From: JBLWXV01 sp048267245
GTDB taxonomy: Bacteria; Bdellovibrionota; Bacteriovoracia; Bacteriovoracales; Bacteriovoracaceae
NCBI GenBank assembly: GCA_048267245.1
Contig: JBLWXV010000001.1
Location: forward strand, 1,364,001 to 1,428,000
Reading direction: 5' to 3'
DNA length: 64,000 nt
In this document: piece after piece, positions 14,681 to 23,443 of the stretch
How the letters are laid out: each line of letters opens with the position of its first letter
Position numbering within the stretch: position 1 is the first letter of the stretch
Made by a program: the position numbers and the translations under genes
The notes under the pieces: generated by a model
What the model was told of the DNA's origin: nothing
Seen by the model: only the letters and a program-made list of their open reading frames with translations
Databases searched by the model: none

Positions 14681-16768
14681 GTGTTTGAGTTGAGCCATTT
14701 TTACTTACTAATTCTAACCATATGGTTCTCGTTTTCGTTGAGTGATGCGACTGCATCACTTCGTGAACGTGTGAGCTGCGACCATGATTTGAAGCCCCGT
14801 CAAACTGTGATTGATACCAATCTCAAGCGCCCTCGCTTTACTGCCCCTATGCCGACTGAGGTAATCTCCCTAAGTCAACATCGTAAGTCAGGTCCTTCTT
14901 TAACGAATTATGAAGTCGATTTTAAAATTCTCATTCTTAGTGCCGTTGATGATGAGAAATTAGATCCGGCACTTAAGCTTGCAATCGAAACACTTGAGAG
15001 CTTCTGGATACCCTATGAAGTGATTGTTTTGACCAAGAATGGAAGGAAGAGAAATGATCTAGCTCTTTCCTATACCCATCCCGATGGTACGGCAAAGTAC
15101 TCGGGAATTATCACTACTGAATTTAATCTCTCTTATCAAAATGCTGACACTCAAAAGTATGAAAGTGCCCTTTCCTATGAACAGTGGGAGGACTTATTTT
15201 CTTACGCTCGAAGATATCACATTAGACAGGTTTCCCTCTTTTCCTATCCCCAGGCCTATATTGGGGTAGAGGAAATTCCAAATGTTGATCATGGGGCCCC
15301 AAATAGTGTTACTCTCGAAGGTTCAAACCTCGCACAATATACATCAGGTATTAAGACAGATCCCAGCGTTAACATAAAGGACGTTTGGCATTATCCTGTA
15401 CGGATTCTTCCTGATCAGAGTGAGAGTACTCAACCGATCTCATACTTCAGCAATTTAGGAAGTTCTGTTTCGGCCACTCTTCATAAAACTCAAGATGATC
15501 GCGAGCAAATGCACTTTTTCTTTACCCAGGGAAAGAATCTCTTTCTCTCAAAGTTCTTTGCACCGATCTGGGTTAAATGGCTCGTGCGAAATCTCTACAC
15601 TGGGAAACGTCGAACCTATCTAAGCGTTCAAATCGATGACGTCTTTATTCCAACTGAACTCTTCGATTCTCGCACCCTTGGTGGTCAGCCCCCTCAAAGA
15701 GAACTCTATCGCTCCACGGTTAGGGATATTGAAGAGTATCTTCTCTTTCAAAACGACTTTATTAAGCGTGAAACCCAAGATTATCACTTTAAAATTGAGA
15801 TGGCCTTTAATGGGAAAGGGATTCTCGATTACGGTGGTCTCAAACTCGATCCGCTAAGTATTTTTCTACAACGTGAGGCAACGAGCTTTAATTGGGTCAG
15901 CCACACGTATAATCATCTTGAGCTTGACGATCTAAGTTATGATGAAGTTGCGAGCGAGGTTCTTGAGAATAATAAAGCGGCTTTTACATTTCTCGAAGAG
16001 AACATCTATCTCTACTCTACCAAAGGACTTGTAACCCCCAGAATCTCAGGCCTCTTCAATGGCGAAGCGCTGGAGGCATTTACTGATCACAATTACTTCT
16101 ATGTAATTGGAGACAATACTGTTGATGATCTTGCACCTCAGGGAAATAAGCACCTTCCTCGAAAGACGACGCTTGAACTCAATGGGTTTGAGGGGGTGAG
16201 TATTGTTCCACGTTTTCCAAACGATATCTTCTACAATGTGAGCAATCCTTGGGAGCTTAAGACACTCTTTAATCATCTCTACCGCTATCGTGGAAATGAT
16301 CGCCTTGATGTGGAAGAAATTCTTGAAAAGAATGCTCATGAACTCACTACGGCCCTTCTCACTAATGACTATTCGATGCACATGTTTCATCAGGCCAATA
16401 TGCGCGTGTTTGACTATGAAGGTGGACAAGAAAGTTTGCTCTCTCTCTGGTTTAAAAGAGGTCTGACTGAGTTTCGCAAATACTCCAATCTTCCTCTTAA
16501 AAGTTTGAGTTTTGACCAGGTAATTGACGCTTATAATGAGAGAAGTAAGTATGAGCAGTGTGGGCTCAGAACAAGGTTTAAGTATTCTAAAAATAGAATT
16601 AAAGAAATTAAGCTTCGCTCTGACAATAATTGTCTCGTTCCTATCACAGGAATTGAATACCTGAGTCTAGTGACTCCCGAATTTAAAAAGTCCGAAATTT
16701 TTGGACCTGATAAGACTATCTATGTTCAATCTAATCCTGATTACGAAGTTTCTGTCTACGTCGATTAG
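14681..16768 (+). CDS. Agd3-like secreted polysaccharide deacetylase
   Basis: The 695-residue protein has a signal peptide (residues 1-25). An N-terminal domain follows (about 80-230) whose start KILILSAV...LESFWIPYEVIVL matches the unusual first module of Agd3-type proteins. A NodB-like deacetylase core comes next, with a metal/catalytic Asp pair in QIDDVFIPT near 318 and SHTYNHLELD (HxxxH) near 407. Agd3, the carbohydrate esterase family 18 founder, deacetylates galactosaminogalactan. A role on capsule, matrix or prey/biofilm polysaccharide is inferred. It starts at a GTG with a weak ribosome site; TTG 14690 is an alternative. Confidence 0.65.
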   Translation: MFELSHFYLLILTIWFSFSLSDATASLRERVSCDHDLKPRQTVIDTNLKRPRFTAPMPTEVISLSQHRKSGPSLTNYEVDFKILILSAVDDEKLDPALKLAIETLESFWIPYEVIVLTKNGRKRNDLALSYTHPDGTAKYSGIITTEFNLSYQNADTQKYESALSYEQWEDLFSYARRYHIRQVSLFSYPQAYIGVEEIPNVDHGAPNSVTLEGSNLAQYTSGIKTDPSVNIKDVWHYPVRILPDQSESTQPISYFSNLGSSVSATLHKTQDDREQMHFFFTQGKNLFLSKFFAPIWVKWLVRNLYTGKRRTYLSVQIDDVFIPTELFDSRTLGGQPPQRELYRSTVRDIEEYLLFQNDFIKRETQDYHFKIEMAFNGKGILDYGGLKLDPLSIFLQREATSFNWVSHTYNHLELDDLSYDEVASEVLENNKAAFTFLEENIYLYSTKGLVTPRISGLFNGEALEAFTDHNYFYVIGDNTVDDLAPQGNKHLPRKTTLELNGFEGVSIVPRFPNDIFYNVSNPWELKTLFNHLYRYRGNDRLDVEEILEKNAHELTTALLTNDYSMHMFHQANMRVFDYEGGQESLLSLWFKRGLTEFRKYSNLPLKSLSFDQVIDAYNERSKYEQCGLRTRFKYSKNRIKEIKLRSDNNCLVPITGIEYLSLVTPEFKKSEIFGPDKTIYVQSNPDYEVSVYVD

Positions 16769-17554
16769 TCATTTGAGACCATTGAACCTGTCATGAATTT
16801 CTAGGTATTCTTTTGACTTCTTAACCTTCTCTAAGCTCTCTTGCCATTGCTTGACTTCACTTAAGGGGATGCTCTTATTGGCAACTATGTAGAGGGGAGA
16901 ACTGATAAGTTTGACAGGTGTCTGTTTAAAGGCATCATTGGGTAGATTAATTTTTTTCAAGAGATGCATCAGTCCTAAGTGGGTTTCGCTTATGGCAAGG
17001 TCACATCTTCCATTGAGCGCTTTTAGATAAATGCTCTCGGCCCCGACGCTAACTTCAAGATTTTTAAAACCGGCCTTCACAAGCATCTCATAAACAAGTC
17101 CAGAGTCGCGGCAACACACAGATCTAACCTGCTTGGCCTCCTCGAGACTCTGTACATGAATCTTGCTTCCCTTAGTGCTGTAAAAGTAGATTGATTGCTC
17201 TGCGAGTGGTCCAATCCAGTGAAACAGAGGTTTTCTCTCTGGTGTGAGTATAAAAGAGTAGAGCATCGAGCGGGGGGTACTATCAAGCTTTACTCTCGCC
17301 CTAGCACTTGGGAGTACGATGATTTCATCATTGACGCCAAGATCTTTCATGACTAGCTGGACGATTTCTGTGGAGATTCCTTTGATTATTCTATTTTCAA
17401 CGTAGTTATAGGGTGGCCACTCCTCAGTGATGAGGGTGATTGGTTCTCGTGCATTGAGGTTGTTGTTTGCCAATAAGAGTGTTGAATAAATTGAAACTAT
17501 TAGATTGACTAATTTTCTTTTCTTCGCTCTTTTGCAAATCCTGATGGATATCAT
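16769..17554 (-). CDS. Periplasmic solute-binding protein (family 3-like)
   Basis: After a basic N-terminus and hydrophobic segment (residues about 15-33), the protein reads EPITLITEEWPPYNYVENRIIKGISTEIV. This is the typical start of amino-acid-binding SBP_bac_3 domains, and the two-lobe pattern continues for about 225 residues. No permease or ATPase gene is adjacent, so it may serve as an orphan ligand sensor instead of a transporter subunit. It is convergent with the deacetylase (abutting stops). Confidence 0.75.
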   Translation of the reverse strand: MISIRICKRAKKRKLVNLIVSIYSTLLLANNNLNAREPITLITEEWPPYNYVENRIIKGISTEIVQLVMKDLGVNDEIIVLPSARARVKLDSTPRSMLYSFILTPERKPLFHWIGPLAEQSIYFYSTKGSKIHVQSLEEAKQVRSVCCRDSGLVYEMLVKAGFKNLEVSVGAESIYLKALNGRCDLAISETHLGLMHLLKKINLPNDAFKQTPVKLISSPLYIVANKSIPLSEVKQWQESLEKVKKSKEYLEIHDRFNGLK

Positions 17555-17683
17555 TTATTTTATTAAACCCTACAGTTAAACTTGGGGTAACAAATTATTA
17601 ACACTTGGGTAAGGTGTTTTTATTGTAAATCAACTTCTTCATAACTATCATATTTAGATTATATATGAACTAAGGCTGAAATT

Positions 17684-19150
17684 ATGAAATTATCTCCGGT
17701 TAAAATTCTTCCTGCTGTAATTGCCTTTATCGTAACTTTTCTTTTCTGGTTTATCATCCCCGTGCCTACAGGTGTTGACCTAAATGCTTGGAGACTACTT
17801 GGGATCTTTGTCGGGACCATCGTGGCGATCATCGGAAAAGCACTTCCGATAGGTGGGGCGGCCATGATTGGCATTTTACTTGTAGGGATTACTCAAGTGA
17901 CCAATCCTGGCAATCCTGGCAAGGCGATGGGAGATGCCCTCAGCGGATTTTCTAACTCTCTTATCTGGCTTATTGGTATTGCCTTCTTTATTTCGCGCGG
18001 ATTTATTAAGACCGGGCTTGGGGCCCGAATAGCGTATTACTTTGTGAAGGTCTTTGGTAAACGCACACTTGGTATTAGCTACGGTCTCTCCATCGCCGAA
18101 CTGATTCTCTCTCCAGTAATGCCGAGTAATACTGCACGTGGTGGTGGTGTGCTCTTCCCTATTAACCGCTCTATCTCTGAATCAATGGGATCATTTCCAG
18201 ATGATTCTTCGCGCTTAAAAATTGGCGCCTTCCTTACGCTTGTGGCTTACCAAGTGAATATTATCACTTCGGCGATGTTTATTACGGCCACTGCTCCAAA
18301 TCCATTAGTGACTGCCGGTATTAAGCAAGTCTCAAATATCGATGTGTCCTGGGGACAGTGGGCGATCGCAGCTTTTGTCCCAGGTCTCTTTGCTCTCATC
18401 CTCATGCCAATTGTGATGTACTTTCTCTATCCACCAGAAATTAAAAGTACTCCCAACGCTGCCGCTATGGCCTCTCAAAAACTAAAAGAAATGGGACCTG
18501 TGCGAATGGAAGAATGGATTATGGTTGGGGTGTTCTTTCTCTTGCTCTTTATTTGGGCGGGGGTGCCAGCTTTGATTTCAAGTCATCCGCTCTTTGATAT
18601 TAACGCTACCGCTGGTGCGTTCGTGGGGCTTGGAGTACTCCTGTTTTCAGGTGTCCTTACTTGGGATGATCTTCTCAAAGAAAAGGGCGCCTGGGATACG
18701 GTGACTTGGTTTTCTTCACTTGTGATGATGGCCACTTTCTTAAATAAGCTTGGGATAATTTCTTGGTTTTCAAAGCTCGTTGAAGGCTCTATTGCTGGCT
18801 GGGGCTTGGGCTGGTTACAGGCAGCGGCGATACTCGTTCTCATCTATGTCTTCATTCACTACTTCTTTGCAAGTAACACCGCTCACATCTCCGCACTCTT
18901 TGCCTCATTTTTTGGAGTGGGCGTTGCGCTTGGAGCGCCACCAGTGATGTTTGGTCTCTTTCTTGGCTTTGCCTCATCACTCTGTGCTTCTCTCACGCAC
19001 TACGGAACAGGAACCGCCCCAGTACTCTTTGGGGCCGGCTACGTGACAATGGGTGAGTGGTGGCGCTTAGGATTTGTTGCCACCATATTGAACCTCGTTA
19101 TTTGGGCCCTCGGTTGCGCCGTATGGTGGAAAATATTAGGTTACTACTAG
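17684..19150 (+). CDS. DASS-family (SLC13-like) anion/dicarboxylate transporter
   Basis: The 488-residue, roughly 12-helix inner-membrane protein has the DASS features: ALSGFSNSLIWLIGIAFFISRGFIKTGLGARIAYY, the SPVMPSNTARGGGVLFPI substrate/Na+ loop (an SNT motif), and the second-repeat ASNTAHISALFASFFGVG. This matches bacterial 2-oxoglutarate/malate or citrate/succinate carriers. Function is likely dicarboxylate uptake or exchange. A perfect hairpin 5 bp after the stop may end transcription. Confidence 0.85.
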   Translation: MKLSPVKILPAVIAFIVTFLFWFIIPVPTGVDLNAWRLLGIFVGTIVAIIGKALPIGGAAMIGILLVGITQVTNPGNPGKAMGDALSGFSNSLIWLIGIAFFISRGFIKTGLGARIAYYFVKVFGKRTLGISYGLSIAELILSPVMPSNTARGGGVLFPINRSISESMGSFPDDSSRLKIGAFLTLVAYQVNIITSAMFITATAPNPLVTAGIKQVSNIDVSWGQWAIAAFVPGLFALILMPIVMYFLYPPEIKSTPNAAAMASQKLKEMGPVRMEEWIMVGVFFLLLFIWAGVPALISSHPLFDINATAGAFVGLGVLLFSGVLTWDDLLKEKGAWDTVTWFSSLVMMATFLNKLGIISWFSKLVEGSIAGWGLGWLQAAAILVLIYVFIHYFFASNTAHISALFASFFGVGVALGAPPVMFGLFLGFASSLCASLTHYGTGTAPVLFGAGYVTMGEWWRLGFVATILNLVIWALGCAVWWKILGYY

Positions 19151-19154
19151 TTTG

Positions 19155-19203
19155 GTGCCAGATGACTTTTGGGACTCGGTGAGTCCCAAAAGTCATCTGG
19201 CAC
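19155..19203. repeat. Perfect 23-bp hairpin element, copy 1
   Basis: The left arm 19155-19177 and right arm 19181-19203 are exact reverse complements around a 3-nt loop. The arm begins GTGCCAGATGACTTTTGGGA. The same arm sequence forms the hairpin at 20347-20397. It lies between convergent stops, so it could serve as a bidirectional terminator, but duplication of the whole palindrome on the other side of the dehydrogenase suggests a small mobile palindromic repeat. Confidence 0.85.
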
Positions 19204-19206
19204 GTT

Positions 19207-20247
19207 TTAGAGGGAGCTCATGTCAATGACGTAGCGGTAGGCAGGGTTGCTCTTTTGTAGAGTTTTCCAGGCATCGTTGATTTGAGTGGGCTTGATGGTT
19301 TCACACTCTGGGTGGATTCCATGTTCCGCGCAGAAATCCAATACTTCTTGAGTTTCTTTGATTCCACCGATGAGTGAGCCGCCAACTCTTCTGCGTCCAA
19401 ACACGAGTGGGAATGTGAGGGGCTCTTCCATCGCACCAATCTGTCCTACGATCACAAGTGTGCCATCAATATCAAGAAGAGGTGTGTAGCTATTAAGGTC
19501 GTGCTTAACGGGAATTGTATCGATGATTAAGTCGAGTGAATTTGCTGCATTCTTCATGGCCTCAGCATCTGTTGAAGCGAGAATCCCCTTGGCTCCAATT
19601 GCTTTAGCACTCTCTTCTTTATCTTTTGTTCGGGAAATCACCGTTACTTCTGCACCCATCGCAACGGCAAGTTTTACGGCCATATGTCCTAAGCCTCCGA
19701 GTCCAATTACGCCAACTCTTGTGCCTTTTTTAACATTCCACTTTTTAAGAGGTGAGTAGGTAGTGATACCTGCACAGAGAATTGGAGCAGCTTTGGAGAT
19801 GTCTAGTTTCTCAGAGATATGTACGACAAATTCTTCACGCACTACGATGTGCTTAGAGTAGCCACCTTGGGTGATTGATCCGTCGACTCTATCTTTTGAT
19901 CCATAAGTCGCAGTAAGGCCATTGCGACAAAATTGTTCTTCGTGATTATGACATTGGTCGCAATCTTGGCAACTATCAACCATGCAACCTACTCCAACGT
20001 GTTGACCCACCTTGAAGTTCTTTACACTAGGTCCAACTGCAATCACTTTTCCAATGATTTCGTGACCTGGAATGAGTGGGAAGGGTTGTTCACCCCAGTC
20101 TCCGTGAATGGTGTGCAGGTCTGAGTGACAGATACCACTATAGAGAATCTCAATTGAAACATCACTCGGGCGAAGATCCCGTCTTTCAAAATTCCACGGA
20201 ACTAGATCTTGTTTTACCCCATGAGCGGCGTAGCCAATCGTTTTCAT
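19207..20247 (-). CDS. Zinc-dependent NAD(P) alcohol dehydrogenase (YahK/CAD-like)
   Basis: The 346-residue medium-chain dehydrogenase has the catalytic zinc site (CHSDLHTIHGDWG, GHEIIGKV), the structural zinc cysteines CQDCDQCHNHEEQFC, and the Rossmann motif VGVIGLGGLGHMAVKLA. This matches aldehyde reductases of the YahK/cinnamyl-alcohol dehydrogenase group, which reduce a broad range of aldehydes. AAGGAG precedes the ATG. The gene is bracketed on both sides by the same hairpin element, which suggests it moved or was inserted as a unit. Confidence 0.9.
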   Translation of the reverse strand: MKTIGYAAHGVKQDLVPWNFERRDLRPSDVSIEILYSGICHSDLHTIHGDWGEQPFPLIPGHEIIGKVIAVGPSVKNFKVGQHVGVGCMVDSCQDCDQCHNHEEQFCRNGLTATYGSKDRVDGSITQGGYSKHIVVREEFVVHISEKLDISKAAPILCAGITTYSPLKKWNVKKGTRVGVIGLGGLGHMAVKLAVAMGAEVTVISRTKDKEESAKAIGAKGILASTDAEAMKNAANSLDLIIDTIPVKHDLNSYTPLLDIDGTLVIVGQIGAMEEPLTFPLVFGRRRVGGSLIGGIKETQEVLDFCAEHGIHPECETIKPTQINDAWKTLQKSNPAYRYVIDMSSL

Positions 20248-20346
20248 TTATACTCCTTGTATTTATTCGATGCTTTGAATTCTACTCCTACTTTTTAAAT
20301 TTTGAATTTATTCAACACCCTGAGCTCTTTATCTAATTGATGATTA

Positions 20347-20397
20347 GGTGCCAGATGACTTTTGGGACGCCGTGCGTCCCAAAAGTCATCTGGCACC
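20347..20397. repeat. Perfect 24-bp hairpin element, copy 2
   Basis: Arms 20347-20370 and 20374-20397 pair perfectly around a CGT loop. The outer 21 bases of each arm are identical to copy 1 at 19155-19203; only the tip differs (ACTC versus ACGC). It ends 10 bp before the -35 of the second merR promoter, upstream of the dehydrogenase start. Confidence 0.85.
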
Positions 20398-20407
20398 ATC
20401 TTTGGGC

Positions 20408-20446
20408 TTGAGAACGTACTACGGTACGGAGTATATACTCTGTCCA
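20408..20446 (+). promoter_or_regulatory. MerR-type ars promoter/operator (copy 2)
   Basis: TTGAGA (20408-20413) and TATACT (20434-20439) are 20 bp apart with the dyad GTAC-N4-GTAC (20417-20428) in the spacer, the same geometry as at 3437. The ATG at 20446 again lies 7 nt after the -10 box, predicting a leaderless message. Confidence 0.75.
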
Positions 20447-20859
20447 TGAATAAATTAATGACCATTGGAACTCTAGCAAATGAAGCTGGTGTTAACGTAG
20501 AAACCATTCGCTTTTATGAGCGAAAGGGCATTTTAGCTCAGCCCCAAAAGCAGGGTGGTTTTAGGTATTATCCTAGTGAGTACGTGACTCGCATTCGCTT
20601 TATCAAACGATCGCAAGAGCTTGGCTTTACACTCGTTGAGGTCACTGAGCTCTTGGACCTAAAAATTAAAGATCAGGCCAAGTGCAGTGATGTGCTTTCT
20701 AAAACAAAGCTAAAAATTGCCGAGATCGAAAAGAAGATTCTGGATCTCACGCAAATGAAGAAATCGCTCACTGGACTTGCTGGATGTTGCGAAGATAGTG
20801 ATCAACCCCTAAGTGACTGTCCCATCCTCGATTGTTTTATGCTTCAAAAGGAAATGTAG
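20446..20859 (+). CDS. MerR-family thiol/metalloid-responsive regulator (copy 2)
   Basis: This is a 137-residue paralogue of the regulator at 3475. It has the same winged helix (MTIGTLANEAGVNVETIRFYERKGIL), the same KCSDVLSKTK cysteine at the start of the dimer helix, and the same CC ... DCPILDCF metal-binding tail. The start at 20446 is chosen by the -10 position and by alignment with copy 1; an upstream in-frame start would cross the hairpin and promoter. It drives arsC and acr3 in an overlapping operon. Confidence 0.85.
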   Translation: MNKLMTIGTLANEAGVNVETIRFYERKGILAQPQKQGGFRYYPSEYVTRIRFIKRSQELGFTLVEVTELLDLKIKDQAKCSDVLSKTKLKIAEIEKKILDLTQMKKSLTGLAGCCEDSDQPLSDCPILDCFMLQKEM

Positions 20860-21290
20860 TGAAGAAGAATATTCTCTTTCTCTGTACAGGTAATTCCTGT
20901 CGCTCGCAGATGGCCGAGGGCTGGGGGCACGCCCTTAAAGGTGATCTTTATAATTACTATTCTGCGGGCACCAAAAAGCACGGTCTCAATCCTAGAGCTG
21001 TGGCGGTGATGAGAGAAGCTGGCCTTGATATAAGCACGCACGAATCAAATACGACTGATGAACTCTCTCATATAGCGATGGATTACGTTTTTACTGTTTG
21101 CTCAGACGCGCACGAGAATTGCCCGTACTTTCCAGGTGGTCAGATTATTCATGTGGGTTTTGATGATCCTCCAAGGCTCACAAACGATATGAACAACGAA
21201 GAGGAGATATTGGCCGTGTACCGTAGAGTGCGCGACGAGATTAAAGAGATGGTAAGTAGTATTGAAAAATATATGGAAGGTCAAAAGTGA
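20859..21290 (+). CDS. arsC: Arsenate reductase, thioredoxin-coupled (copy 2)
   Basis: The 143-residue paralogue of the 3889 gene keeps CTGNSCR, the VCSDAHENCPYFPGG redox pair and FDDPPRL. It starts at a GTG that shares its first base with the regulator stop, and an AAAGGAAATG stretch just upstream may be the ribosome site. Codons are clearly GC-richer than those of copy 1 although the proteins are close, so the two operons have had different sequence histories. Confidence 0.92.
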   Translation: MKKNILFLCTGNSCRSQMAEGWGHALKGDLYNYYSAGTKKHGLNPRAVAVMREAGLDISTHESNTTDELSHIAMDYVFTVCSDAHENCPYFPGGQIIHVGFDDPPRLTNDMNNEEEILAVYRRVRDEIKEMVSSIEKYMEGQK

Positions 21291-22318
21291 GTGCCGAGTC
21301 TGAAAAAATGGGCTTGTTTGAAAGATTTCTAAGTCTGTGGGTGGCCCTCTGTATTGTTGGAGGAATTCTCCTAGGCAAGCTCCTTGGAAATTCTATTAGC
21401 GCACTTAGCGAGCTAACTATTGCCACTGTGAATATTCCGGTGGCAATCCTTGTGTGGCTTATGATTTTTCCAATGATGGTTCAAATTGATTTTAGCTCGA
21501 TTAAGGATGTGGGTAAGAATCCCAAAGGGCTGGTGCTTACTTTATTGATTAATTGGTTGATTAAGCCCTTTACCATGGCCTTCTTTGCCTGGATTTTCTT
21601 TGATAAACTCTATGGTGCTTACTTAGATCCAGAGCTTGCTAAGGAGTATATTGCTGGGGCCATCCTACTTGGAGCGGCTCCTTGTACCGCTATGGTTTTT
21701 GTCTGGTCTTATTTAACTAAGGGCGATCCCGAATACACCTTGGTGCAAGTGGCAATTAACGATCTGGTTCTGTTAATTGCCTTCATTCCCATCGTCAAAT
21801 TCCTTCTTGGTGTTACGAATGTAGAAATTCCCTTTGATACTCTCATTTCCTCGGTAGTCATCTTTGTTGTGATTCCTCTTGCGGCCGGATTTGTGGCAAA
21901 CCGAGTGCTGATAAAATCTCGAGGCGAGAGATGGTTTAAAGATGTTTTTCTCCTAAAATTAAAACCTGTCTCAATTGTGGCCCTACTCACTACATTGGTG
22001 CTTCTCTTTGCCTTTCAAGGAGAGAGAATTCTGGCCAATCCAATTCATATTTTCTTAATTGCTATTCCGCTGACGATTCAAACCTATGTTATTTTCTTTC
22101 TCACCTGGGCAGTGGGTAAGAAGATGTCTCTACCTCACTGCGTCCTTAGTCCGGGCTCAATGATTGGCGCGAGCAATTTCTTTGAACTGGCAGTGGCCGT
22201 GGCCATCGCTCTCTTTGGGTTGAACTCTGGCGCCGCTCTGGCAACAGTTGTGGGAGTCTTAATTGAAGTGCCTGTTATGCTAAGCCTAGTAAAGCTCTCT
22301 AATAAGTGGAAATTTTAA
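21287..22318 (+). CDS. acr3: Arsenite efflux permease of the Acr3 family (copy 2)
   Basis: The 343-residue permease is nearly co-linear with the 4316 product and keeps AAPCTAMVFVWSYLTKGDP and SNFFELAVAVAIALFG. It starts at GTG in a GTGA overlap with arsC. Unlike copy 1, no arsH, osmC or VOC gene follows. The 3' end overlaps a convergent small membrane-protein gene by 20 bp. Confidence 0.92.
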   Translation: MSAESEKMGLFERFLSLWVALCIVGGILLGKLLGNSISALSELTIATVNIPVAILVWLMIFPMMVQIDFSSIKDVGKNPKGLVLTLLINWLIKPFTMAFFAWIFFDKLYGAYLDPELAKEYIAGAILLGAAPCTAMVFVWSYLTKGDPEYTLVQVAINDLVLLIAFIPIVKFLLGVTNVEIPFDTLISSVVIFVVIPLAAGFVANRVLIKSRGERWFKDVFLLKLKPVSIVALLTTLVLLFAFQGERILANPIHIFLIAIPLTIQTYVIFFLTWAVGKKMSLPHCVLSPGSMIGASNFFELAVAVAIALFGLNSGAALATVVGVLIEVPVMLSLVKLSNKWKF

Positions 22319-22559
22319 AGAGCGAGATACTTAGTAGAGTGAGTCCCAGTAGCACTTGAAATCCTGGCATGATCAGATTGCAGTGATGTGCCTGCTGCGT
22401 ATTTTCATAGCGCATTCTCACTTTTAAAAAAGTGCGTTGAAAGTCACCCCAGAAGTCATAGGGGATTTCCTTATTAAGATTATGTCGGATATTGCGAATA
22501 CCTAATCCAGCCACGATGAGTGAAGCGATGAGAAGTACAAAGCTCATGTATAATTGCAT
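22299..22559 (-). CDS. Small two-helix membrane protein
   Basis: The 86-residue product has hydrophobic segments at about 4-22 and 65-83 around a basic/polar middle (RHNLNKEIPYDFWGDFQRTF). AGGA precedes the ATG at a usable distance. The last 20 bp overlap the end of acr3 on the other strand. I do not recognise the family. It is probably an inner-membrane protein. Confidence 0.55.
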   Translation of the reverse strand: MQLYMSFVLLIASLIVAGLGIRNIRHNLNKEIPYDFWGDFQRTFLKVRMRYENTQQAHHCNLIMPGFQVLLGLTLLSISLFKISTY

Positions 22560-22716
22560 GGGATATCCTCTATAAGTCAGAGAAAACTATAGGCGTCGTT
22601 TAACCGAGAAGCAAGCTATCTCCCTCTAAGTTATTGATATTATAACACCCTTTCAGCTGTTCACTACTATATTTAGTTGGCCATTAATGACATAATTCCA
22701 AGGAGAGGAGGTCGGA

Positions 22717-23442
22717 ATTAACTTAGAATTAAAAACTCTTGGAAATGTCTCGCTTTGCTTGTTCGTACTTGGAACAACTCTGGGTTTTACTAAGAACCAA
22801 GAAAAACCAAAGTCGCTTTTAAAGCAGCCCAGTGATTCAACCACCGCCGTGAAAATCACAATTCCCTTGCCTGAGAGTATTCGTTCAGAGAATGTGGCGA
22901 TCCTTAAAGAATATTTCACTAAAATGTATCAGAGCTTCGGCCTAAATGTAGAATATAAGAGCATCCCTTTGATTAGAATCAACCAGCTCTTTGAAAAGGG
23001 GGAGTTGGACCTCAACCTCATGGCCGCCGCCGGCGACTACACAACTATGAATGTTTCTATGATTCCAACGCCGCTCTATAGCTTTAAGATCTATCGCTGG
23101 TGCTTAAAAGAAAAATGCGAGAGGCTTCGCACTCAGGATCCCACTAAATTAAAAGGCGTGGCGCTGAGAGGCTTAAAACTCTTTGATGTACTTCCCCCTG
23201 AAGATCTCAAGCAGATTCAATATGTCGCCAGGGTCAATCAGCTTCTTGAAATGCTTGAGGCCGGTAGAGTCGATTATATCCTTAGCAGTCAACCTGGCTC
23301 CATTTTAAAGGATGCCAAGATTGAACTCCTGCACGACTACGGTATAGAAGTTAAGATGTACCACTGGATAAGTAAGAGATTTAACTATCTAAGACCTAGA
23401 ATTATTGAATACTTCTCTACAAATCCACTTAGGCTCAAGTAA
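22717..23442 (+). CDS. Periplasmic solute-binding-like protein with possible ATT start
   Basis: The product is a divergent family-3-type solute-binding protein: VKITIPLPESIRSENVAILKEYFTKMYQ, ELDLNLMAAAGDY and LEAGRVDYILSSQPGS follow the usual lobe pattern. No ATG is available. From ATT at 22717 the protein gains a proper signal peptide, and a strong AGGAGGT site (22706-22712) sits 4 nt upstream. The only standard alternative, TTG at 22759, has no ribosome site and cuts the signal peptide. An ATG-to-ATT change or true non-canonical initiation are both possible. Confidence 0.6.
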   Translation: MNLELKTLGNVSLCLFVLGTTLGFTKNQEKPKSLLKQPSDSTTAVKITIPLPESIRSENVAILKEYFTKMYQSFGLNVEYKSIPLIRINQLFEKGELDLNLMAAAGDYTTMNVSMIPTPLYSFKIYRWCLKEKCERLRTQDPTKLKGVALRGLKLFDVLPPEDLKQIQYVARVNQLLEMLEAGRVDYILSSQPGSILKDAKIELLHDYGIEVKMYHWISKRFNYLRPRIIEYFSTNPLRLK

Positions 23443-23443
23443 T

